Positions 24,504-33,800 of a DNA stretch of 64,000 nt are shown piece by piece. Both the position numbers and the translations under genes were made by a program. This stretch comes from Zopfochytrium polystomum (lineage: Eukaryota > Chytridiomycota > Chytridiomycetes > Chytridiales > Chytridiaceae): contig JAIVFJ010000137.1 of assembly GCA_025765615.1 (NCBI GenBank), positions 1-64,000 of the forward strand. The letters are read 5' to 3'. Position 1 is the first letter of the stretch; each line of letters begins with the position of its first letter. Below the pieces are notes generated by a model. That model saw only the letters and a list, made by a program, of their open reading frames with translations, searched no databases and was not told where the DNA came from.

Positions 24504-26617
24504 ATGTCACCCAGCATCATGCAGGATGACAATAGCCCTCCCAGCACAACTGGCAGAAATGTGAAGAATGGGCCTGGTCGGCCACCTGGGCCTTCCAAAA
24601 TGCCCCTTGTTCCAGATCTTCGAAATGAGGCAATCAAAGGAGGGGTTGACCCAAAAGTTGTCAGAAGCATGAAGAAAAAAGGAGTTGCAAGACTTGTTAA
24701 AGAAAAGGCTCGTGTTGGGAGAATCGCAAATTGGAAGTAAGTAATGACAATTAGAGAGGTAACATTCTAACTGAAGTCGTACAATTCATTGTGATGTGCC
24801 AGATATTTCAGGATCTTCTTCTGATGAAAGTTCTCAGCAATCAAGTGAAAGTGGAGAAAGCTTTGTTACAGTCATTCCAGTCTCTGTACATTCTGCTGTC
24901 TCTGCTGATTCCTTGGGTGGGTCTGATGGAGAAGAAGATGATTTGGAGGACAGCCCCGTGATGGAGTTTTTTGAGGGGGAAGAGCAATGGCAGGATCCAC
25001 ACCTCAATTTGGAGGCAGAAATCGAACCTGTTGGGTCAGAAAAATTGTGCATGGAATTATCAGCTTGAAAGCAGCTGCAAAATTCATCCTTTTCATGGAC
25101 CAGAGACTGGCCTTCCTTCCAAAAGGCTCACCCCTGGCCAAAAGGCTTCCTTCAGGCCGATTGAGGCTTTCAGTCAGCTGTGGACTCAGGAGATTCAAGA
25201 TCTTGTGGTCAAATTCACCAATGTGAACGCACATAGGAAGGCATCAGAGGGTTTTTTTTGGCTGGAACTTTAAGTGACTTGTCCTGGAGATCACTTTCCA
25301 GAGATGAGTTTGGTTGATTTATTGGGATAATTCTGTACATGGGGCTTGTCCAGCTTGGAGATGCTGATCTATACTGGTCAGATAATAATTTGACTGCAAG
25401 AAGCATGTACCAAATGAGCCGCATATCTTGGAACTGATTTGAGGAGATTATAAAGTACCTTCATTTCTGTGATGAAATGAATGGGTCAGCTATGACAAGC
25501 AAGACATACAAAGTTGATCCATTCCTCGAGCTGGTGCAACGAAGCTTCCAAGCAAACTACACAGTGGGGTCTTGATGAAATGATGATTGCATTCAAAGGA
25601 CGTCTGTCAATTCTTCAGAACATGCCTCTGAAAACCATCAAGCGTGGCATTAAAATCTTTGGTGTGAGTGATGCTCAATCCAGCTATCTTTACAACTTCG
25701 AAGTCTAAACTGGAAAGAGCACTGGGGCAGGGACGCAGCCTGAAGTTGGACTGGGTGGAAGTACTGTGCTTGGATTGATTGAAAATCTTGAAGGAATGTA
25801 CAGAACTGTTCATGCAGACAATTTATTTACAAGTGTGGCACTTGCAAAAGAGCTTCTTTTGAGAAAGACATACTTGCGAGGTACAATACGCGATCATCAA
25901 AAAGGGTTTCCAGCATCTGCAAAAGTTTCAAGAAAGGAGCCGCAATACACTCACAAATATTCCACAATGGATGTGGAAGGAGGTTTTGTTGGAGTGATCG
26001 GCTTTGTGGATAAGAGGCCATTCCACATGATTAGCTGGACTAAGACCCTTTCTTCCTTCAATCGACGTACTGGACAACATGACTTAGAATTTGAGAAAAC
26101 TTGCACAGCCCTGGAATACAATAAGTTCATGGGTGGCATTGACCTTGTGGACCAAATGATGGGCATTTCTGGAACCCAACGTAAAACAAACAAGCATTGG
26201 TATCACAAGATATTCTACTGGGCACTTGATGCTACCGTCCATAACAGCCGCATTATTTTCAGTAAGTTGACTGGAAAGGACCTTAGTATGAATGACTTTC
26301 GAGAGGCACTGGTGAAATCGTTGCTGCCTGGATATGAAAAGCACGAACAGATGGACTTGTCTGTTCAAAATGGGGAGGGCCACTTTGCATACCCATATTA
26401 TGGCCCAAACTACATTCCATTCAGTTCTAGACCTGCTCCTCCAAAAAAGCAAAAAATGCAGAAGGATTGTGCATATTGCAAGATAGAGTACAACAAGAGG
26501 CAAAAAACCACCATTGTGTGCTCCTCTCGTAAGAAAGGATATTGCTTAGGGAAATGCTTTGCTTATCATACAATTATGCCGCAGCACAGCAATGCTGGTA
26601 GAGTGTCAAAAACTTGA
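24504..26617 (+). pseudogene. Decayed piggyBac-type transposase
   Basis: The N-terminal pieces are an AT-hook-like GPGRPPGPSK block and an acidic Ser-rich block. The catalytic region follows: ILYMGLVQLGDADLYWSDN, DEMMIAFKGR, GLIENLEGMYRTVHADNLFT, LRGTIRDHQKGFP and YNKFMGGIDLVDQMMGISGT. It ends in a cysteine-rich zinc-binding tail (CAYCKIEYNKRQ...CLGKCFAYH). The catalytic Asp positions at DEMMIAFKGR, HADNLF and GGIDLVD are kept. The reading frame is broken by in-frame stops and frameshifts between about 25070 and 25710. From 25766 to 26617 it is open. TTAA-flanked terminal repeats were not found, so the ends are unknown. Confidence 0.85.
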
Positions 26618-26639
26618 TGAAACAACAGTTTCTTCCATC

Positions 26640-27049
26640 TTATCTCAATGTCCTCCATCATTATTTCTTTTGATTTCCTCTTTCAATGACTTGCCCCCAT
26701 CTCGATGTTTTAGTGCCAAACAAATGTCAGTGAACTTCTGTGCCCCCCCAAAATATTATTTTATGACCCAAAAGTCTGGATTTGTTAACAGAAGTCCGAG
26801 AGGATATCTCACAGAGCATTCTCAGTGTGTTTCCCAAAGGTTTTGGTTGGCCATTGATGAACTGGAATATTCTATGAAAAACCCTAAATGTAGGTGTGCT
26901 GGAATTAATTGTCATTTCCAAACAAATTTACAAAGTACACCACATCAAATTTGGCATCAAATATCCGCTCACTCCTCGTCTTTCAGGCGGTATTCCCATG
27001 TGACAAATGGTTGTCATTTGCACTGTTAGGGACGTATGAAAGAGTGAGT
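26640..27049. other. Unassigned downstream flank of the piggyBac remnant
   Basis: No gene recognised. It may contain the degraded transposon 3' end. Confidence 0.3.
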
Positions 27050-27911
27050 TGTGAGACTATACTCACTCCTTTGACCCTGGGATCTGGGCCTGAGAGTGAG
27101 GTAAAGCAAATAATAGGCTAAAACTAACTTTATTGGGCTGTTGTCTAGGGGGTGTTCCAACCCTACTACTTGCCTAGTCCACAAAGTATCCCTACTGATC
27201 TGTCTAACAGGGGTCTCAAACACAAAGAATGAACATTCAGAGGGACAATCCTCTGAAGGATCGGTGCTGGAGCACCGATTACTCGCGTGGCTGCGGGCCG
27301 ATGCAAGGGGAAACAGAAGGGCACTCCCAAGGGCGCAATACAACCGCAGAATAAAGAGAGAGAAGAGGGAAACAGGGGTTTTTATCTCAGGAACCTAATC
27401 TCAAATACAACAGGAGCGGTTAATAGCGATGGGACAGACAGGGCATGACCTAGCGCCCCTCGTCGTCGCCAGCAATGGGGGGGAGAGAGAGAAGGGAGTC
27501 GACTATGTAGGGTCGGAAGGTCGCCAGCAGGGAACTCGCATGCGGAAACACCTGCGATCGTACACGCACCCCACCGGGCTGTGTCAGCACAATCACTCAA
27601 CCAATGGGCATTATTGCATTGCACTCGTACTCACACATCTCGCTCTCACAGCAATAGGACCGAGGCAGGTGCTCGTAGGTCAAACTCTCAGGTGTCGCGG
27701 GCTGCACCGAGTGCGACCAACAACACCCTCACCGGGACGGGAAATGGGGATGACAACGCCGTCATCGTCGCCACCACCACCACCGTCGTCGCAGGGGGCG
27801 AGTACCTGTGATCCTCACTCCCACACAGAGCCGGCAATGTCCCACAGTCGCTGGTGGGGCCAGCTGCATTCCCCACCCATGGCCCCTTAAGAGGAGCCCC
27901 ACGAAGGGACC
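27050..27911 (+). repeat. Dispersed repeat family B, copy 2
   Basis: Same orientation and close similarity to 13851-14820, from TGTGAGACTATACTCACTCC to CCCACGAAGGGACC. Sequence beyond that point differs from copy 1. Confidence 0.7.
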
Positions 27912-28010
27912 GGGCAGGCAAGGCAACTTCAGGCACAGGTTCACATACTCAACAAGATGGGGACAGCAGCTTACAGTAGTTTGCATAATTGTTGGCACCA
28001 GGCCACTTAT

Positions 28011-28771
28011 TAGGGAGTTTTTGCAACGCAAGGAAATTTACTTTTCCTTGTGAAAGATTTCCTTGTGACGAAGAAGGATTTCCTGTTTGGATTTAGTTTT
28101 TGCCACAGCCAAATTTCCTTGTGTTTTTCCTTGTGAGATTGATGACATGGACATCTAGGACCTCACTCACGACGAGGACAATCTCGACAGTCTTGCCATC
28201 TTGTTACGTCAGTACAGCCGACAAAACACCTTGACAACTTCAGAGTTCTGCACCACTTCCGCTTTACAAAAGACGAGATTCTATGTGATCGTCTTCCAAT
28301 CCCTGACCCTTTTGCGACTGTAACCCTTGCAGGCTTTTGAACAAGCTTTCCATCCGGATTGCAAGCTGGTGCACCCACTTCTCCCGCTCCATCTCCCGCT
28401 CCATCTCCCTCTCCATCTAGATCTTCTGCACCTGGAGTACTTCCTACGCCAACAGCTGGTCTGCAAGCGGCCAAGTGAGCAGCTGTAGCGACTTGCAGTG
28501 CAAAAGCGGTGGTGGGAAGGACAGCAGTTGCTGCTGCCTCCACTGTTGTTGAGCAGGAGGCCATCGGTTGCGGTTTGGTGGGAACGACCTTGGTGTTCTT
28601 CTTTGTGTTTTTACGATTTATTTATGGTTCTCACAAGGAAAAGTTCTTCCTTGTGACGGTCCACTCACAAGGAATTTTCTTCGCCATTTTTCCTCGTGAG
28701 CGAAGGAAAAGTTCCTGTCAGGAAATTTGAGCAAGGAAAAGTAAATTTCCTTGCGTTGCAAAAACTCCCTA
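28011..28771. mobile_element. Non-autonomous DNA transposon with perfect 40-bp terminal inverted repeats
   Basis: The left end 28011-28050 (TAGGGAGTTTTTGCAACGCA...) is the exact reverse complement of the right end 28732-28771. If the outer TA is the target duplication, the repeats are 38 bp. Subterminal TTTCCTTGTGA and TCACAAGGAAA motifs recur on both sides, as transposase-binding motifs often do. A minus-strand frame of about 130 codons (28564-28163) is of unknown meaning and no transposase is recognised. Confidence 0.85.
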
Positions 28772-28790
28772 TTGCCACAAAATCTTTTTT

Positions 28791-29506
28791 ACTTAGAGGC
28801 CGTTTCAAGTCGAAATGGCGGAAATGTTTATGGCGGAAAAAATTCGCTGATTGGCTGAAAACTTTATGGAGGAAACATTTTCCGCCATTTTTCTTCCACA
28901 CCTAATCTTGCTCTATTTTTTTAATTCAGCTAATTGAGGTAATTCCAAACATCTACTTGTCAGCTTGAAGGATGAACTTGTCGGTGATCTCAGCCGTTGC
29001 AGCTGCTGCGACAGCCACTGCTCTTGCCGCAACTGCTGCTGCAACCGCAGCAGCTGCAATGGCTGATCTCATAGATCCGCTCGAACACGCAAATGGAGTA
29101 GTCGTGTCACCCCTTGGTCGGAGGTTGAGCAGGACCATGCCTTTGACAACGGTTGGTACTTTGATCAGTTCTGCTGCAGCCGCAACTCTTTCGATCAGAT
29201 CGCGCAGACCATCGAGGACGCCCTCTTTTTTTCTTTGGTGGATCCTAACCCTTCGGTGGATCATCTGATGCATCTGATGCGGCAGTTGAAGGAGGATTGA
29301 CGGGTTGGGGACCAGGTTTTGCAGAGGGACGGATAGGCCTTGGGGTCTGCGTTACCATCGGGTTGGTGGCTGGTTCGGCGGTTTGGTTGGATGACATGTC
29401 TTTTCCTCTTTTTTTTTGGGAAAACGGAGGAAAATCACTTTGGACTTGTAATTCCTAATTAGGTCAAAAGAATTTCCGCCATTTCGACTTGAAACGGCCT
29501 CTTAGT
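28791..29506. mobile_element. Second TIR element with AT-hook-like coding remnant
   Basis: Ends 28791-28825 and 29472-29506 are 35-bp inverted repeats with one mismatch (core GAGGCCGTTTCAAGTCGAAA). The flanking TTA at both sides would fit a 3-bp PIF/Harbinger-type duplication. On the minus strand a frame from an ATG near 29398 is Pro-rich. After a stop it reads PPKKKRGRPRWSARSDRK, an AT-hook-like and Trp-Ser stretch as seen at the start of Myb/SANT-like transposon-associated proteins. It is then frameshifted. The element lies 20 bp from the previous one. Confidence 0.75.
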
Positions 29507-29989
29507 GGGGAGACAGAGAGACTGAGAGACAGACAGGAGACACCTGTTGGCTGGCACTCCCAGCCACAGAGGGTACTCCATGCATCTACGTACTTTGGAG
29601 GAGGAGGTTGAAGGGCGGAGAAGGTGGATCGGTGGATCGGTGGATCGTGGATCCATCTCAACTCAGCTTGGTGGTCGAAGAAAGTGACATGGTTTTGCTT
29701 CAAGTCAGCCGCCGTTGCACAACTTCCATTCTCAGTGTGGTAGGAGGCCTGCAGGCGCTGGTCGAGTTTCTTGACATAGAGGATGGTGAGTAAAACATTG
29801 CGTCCAAGCCGCCACCGGACAGATGGCGTTTTCACAGATTAAGGTGGATGTCCTCGCGCGAGGTGCTACGCGGAATGTCGCAGCTTGTGAGGTCTGTGCA
29901 TTCTCCAGGATCGAAATAGGACCTCGTGCAGAAATGAATATCCGGTTTAGTTGGATGTGTTTAGGCTTTTTATTGAAAAAGCACTGCAA
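29507..29989. other. Unassigned intergenic sequence
   Basis: Includes a GGTGGATC triplicate near 29630-29655. No gene recognised. Confidence 0.3.
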
Positions 29990-30063
29990 AGAGCACGGTT
30001 CAAATGGATCTCCATCACCATCTCCATCTGCAAAAAAAAGAAGATCCATTTGAACCGTGCTCT
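29990..30063. repeat. Perfect 22-bp inverted repeat (hairpin)
   Basis: 29990-30011 and 30042-30063 are exact reverse complements (core CACGGTTCAAATGGATC), separated by a 30-nt loop containing TCTCCATCACCATCTCCATC and an A8 run. Confidence 0.85.
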
Positions 30064-30363
30064 AACAGGAGTTGCATACCCGTTCGCGTCGCCTTTTAGC
30101 TCCCCAGCACACTTTTCCTGGATGCTTGATGGGATATTTTCTAACTTGCCGTGCCGCTTACCTTCCCGGTCAATAAGATTTCCGTCCCTCTCGCGTTCCC
30201 TCTTGCGTGTTTTCGTTCGACATGATTTAATGAAAAGAGACTTACTTTATTTATAGGAATGTGGGTGTCCACTTGCCTAGCCACGACACTTGCGAGCAGA
30301 CCAATGAATATAAACTACAAAGAAAACGAATAACAAGAGTATTCATGCAACAACCCCGTATCG

Positions 30364-33300
30364 TCACCGCAATTCCATGACCTTTATCCGACCCTGCGAA
30401 TTGGCCGCCATTAGAACGTTTGGCGAATTTCGCTTCCAGCACACACTGCTCACAAAGTGAGACGGGTCCCGTTCGGGAACTCGACCACCCTTCGAGTCGA
30501 AATTAACGAAGAAAGATTTGGGGATTAGGGAATCGGTTTAATTGAAAATCGACGCCAGTTAAAGGATTTCTCGAGCACATCAAAGCAAAACTTTACATTG
30601 AGGGAATCGATTGGGTTTCCAAAGTTGTGAATGATGAGCGGACGTGACAGTTTCGTATTATAGATATACACACTGTTCATCTCGCTTCCACACGCCACGA
30701 GCTCGCCGGTCGAATTGACGCTCAGCCCGACGAAATTTTTTTCGTTCGTGTGTCCAGAAAATGTTCGCATGCAACGCGAATCGGTGGATTCGTTCCCGCT
30801 CCCTCCATTGACTCCAACCGCACTCGCGCCGACGATACTGCTGTTGCTGCCCCTCATTGGAACGGGAGAAGGGTGAAGGTGTGGACGGATGGTTTCGGGA
30901 TCTCCGAAGGCACTTGGCGAACCGAACCCGCCGCTACGACGATTCTGTGGATTCGAAAGGGCAGCTGGCAAACGATTCCGTCGAGCTGTCGGAGTTCGAA
31001 ACGGCGATCCTCCAAGGCTTGCGACCGATCGGCTGTTCCGGTGCTGCAGAGCTTGCAAGCCAAAACTACCTGATGATAATGTTGTCGAGCTGCAGAATAT
31101 CTGCTCCGCCCCATGTCGAGGTCGTGGTTCCGCAGCAACATCCCAAAGACGAAGGGTGCAATCGGTCGAGGCGGACACAACGGCCTGTTGTGAGACAAAT
31201 TGCACATACGACACAGCTTTTCGGTGGCCTTGTAGAATGTAGAGCGGTTTGTCACAAAACCTCAAGTCGTAGTAGTGAACAAAGTGATCTGGTCAGAGGT
31301 TACCGACGTCAAAAAGAGCGAGTCAAAACCGGTTTGGCAAGAACACACCAGCGGATCCAAAGGCAAGATGGTGGCTCAGGACTGGATTCCATTTAACAGA
31401 GCAAATATTAGCCTTGGATTCAATGCTTGCAACAGAGCCCTTCTGCGAGGTGGACCAGATTTTGACTGAACAATTTGCCTTTTGTGAGGAGATAACCGAT
31501 TCAATGAAAAGTTACCCTTGGCATCATCCCCACAGCTAGCAATCAAAGTGGGATCCATTCGGCAAAAGTCTACAGACCACGCCCTCTTTTCGTGCTCCTC
31601 AAACTCTGAGACCGCAATGCCGACATTTGTATCCCAAAGGGTGACAATTCCATCGTAATCCGATGAGCATAGAAATTTCTTCATATAAGCGTTCCACGAG
31701 AGACAGCTTGAGTGAAACAAGTCAGCCAATGTGACCAATTCTATGAAAAATACCAGACGACCTTATTTTTGCTCTCCCTGCCATCTCCATTATAGGATAA
31801 CGGGGAATTTCATCGCGTAGGTCAGACTCAGACAGGTCGTCCTCATAGGAGTCGTATCCTCCGTCATCAGGAATTGGAGGATTTTCTGACCTGCACAGTC
31901 CAATAAGGAACTGATTCGAACACGTGAAACGCACCTTCGCCAAGAGCCGGTTAAGCCTCGTTCACGGTAATCAGTAACGACACTCGCGTACTCATAGACC
32001 TTTATCTTTCGCGTTACCCCTGCTGTTGCAAAGTATTCGTCATCTTTATCAAACTCAATGGATGATACGATTGAGGAAGAGCCAGAAAGAAGCTTGTCCG
32101 CGTAATAGATTCTGGCCAAAGTCCGGAAGCCTGAAAGACGAGCTATGCGGCCAAGAGACTCTGAGAAGTCTTCCAAGGCTTCTCTCGGGCTATTGGTGCC
32201 TTCCAGAGGGGTTAGCCGACATTTACACGACCAAAACGGTGGGTGCAATCTCACTTTCTAAGCGCATCTGGAAGTAGTGATCCTGCAAGTCATCAAAATG
32301 GGGGCTTATCCGACTAAGTTGACCCTTGTACTTATTAAGGTCCACACCATCGATAGCCGCGTTCATCTCAACAGCCTCCAAAGACGGCTGACCGGCCTCT
32401 TCCATCTCCTATAAGGAAGTATTAGATCAAGCTCTTCCCCGGCATGCGAAAAACGAACCTCGTAAGAGCGCTTTTTCGGATTATGGTGTCCAGCAGAAGG
32501 AGTCTCGGGTTTGCAAAAGCGATTTTCAAGGTCATGAGCTTGTGCATCATCATCAGTGGGTTTCACGCAACCCCACCGCGATGGAGGAGTTAACACAGGG
32601 ATTAAAGAGCTTTTCACTGGCGTAATCGAAACGTCATCGGGCCGACAGGTGGTTTCGGAGTTGATGTCAACTTCCTTCCTCACCACCGCCAAATCAAGCT
32701 CAATGCGATCCACCGCGTCCTGAAGACTTTTTAACATCTGCCACAGACAAAAAGGGTTAGGTTCAGAGCGCAAAGTCTGACTGTCACCTCCTCTTTCTCC
32801 TTCTTCGCGGACGTCAAAAAGATTTCAAGTAATGTCCAGAGCTCTTCCTTGTTCGCAGTTTCGATTTCTTTTCGCTTGTTCACGAGCGACTCAATAAGGG
32901 AATTAATATCTGCCAGGAGCGATTAGAACAATTAATAAATAACTTCCCCTGCCGCAATAACCATGGACGGTCATATCTGCGTGGCTTCCAGATTTGGGGT
33001 CGTCCACACGCTCCGTTGACTTTAAGGCAGAACTTATTAGGCTATCCACTGAATTGAGAGTTAAATGAAACACTGAATTTCCAGTTTTGAAGGCTCTGTG
33101 TGCTTACAGCTGAAGTTTGGGAATATATCTGCTTCGGTCAGATTCCCCAAACAGGTTGGGCAACTTTTTTTTATCTCCAGCTGAGGTTTTATACACTTGT
33201 AGCTGGAGAGAGCGGTTAGTCTGATAAAACAAGTTAACACGCCCCAATCAGTCACCAACCAAAAAGAGTGACCGCATTTCGTCATGTAAGCTTCGCTTAT

Positions 33301-33748
33301 CGTTTCCAGGCAAATCGGGCTGCCACAAAAGCTGAGAAATAATCCTTTGGGGTTAAACCGTACCACAACATGATATGTCTAACGTCTTGTTTCGATCCCC
33401 TTGGTGGCGAAGGCGCAGGTGAGGGATCCTAGCGAGAGAGAACGCCGCCGTGTGAGATCGTGTAGTGGCAGACTGTGATGTGAAAAGGAGGCATCTGGGA
33501 TTTTTCACACCAACCAAGCCTCGCAGCCTCTTGGAGTGCCTGGTGGATGGGGATCCGGTAATAGCTGCTGCGGTTGCTACTCGGGATGGTTCGGCTGGTG
33601 GAGCGCGATCCTGCCGCGAAGGTTCCAGGAGTCCGGGGGAATAGGTCGTGCTCGACGACGACGACGACGAGGAGGACGACGATGAGGACGACGACGACGA
33701 CGATGGCGACAAGGATGCCGCAAGTGACGCGGCAGATCCACCCGACAT
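30364..33748 (-). CDS. COP1: COP1-type E3 ubiquitin ligase (RING, coiled coil, WD40)
   Basis: RING/WD40 E3 ligase that marks transcription factors for degradation. The N-terminus is poly-Ser (MSGGSAASLAASLSP then a Ser run). A RING follows with PICLETISEAYMTKCGHSF and, after an intron, CIKPQLEIKKSCPTCLGNLT then IFPNFS, as in COP1. The middle part (32770-32360) is helical and mostly polar. The WD40 part is clearly COP1: SIVSSIEFDKDDEYFATAGV, VTRKIKVYEYASVV, SSDYDGIVTLWDT, FEEHEKRAWSVDFCRMDPTL, LYILQGHRKAVSYVQFV, SASTDCTLRLWDV, FSGHTNEKNFVGLSVNSTGE, LVACGSEMNSVYIYNTKLSR and, in the last exon, FVSSVCWKRN...AANSQGRIKVMELR. About 110 low-complexity residues are inserted in the propeller between LRLWDV and the GHTNEKNF repeat. 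Six or more introns; the exact boundary before the RING is unsure. Confidence 0.93.
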
Positions 33749-33800
33749 CGAACAATTTATTTTCCTGCACGCACCATTGCGAGCAAGCTGTATCAGAAAT

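Noticed and set aside
24387..27048. TTAA-flanked piggyBac terminal repeats
   Set aside because: No convincing CCC...GGG inverted ends beside TTAA were found on either side; the ends are decayed or elsewhere.
33648..33800. Acidic plus-strand frame (Asp/Glu runs) upstream of MSDENV
   Set aside because: It is the exact antisense of the poly-Ser N-terminus of COP1; a codon repeat reads open on both strands. The plus-strand gene more likely starts at 33801.
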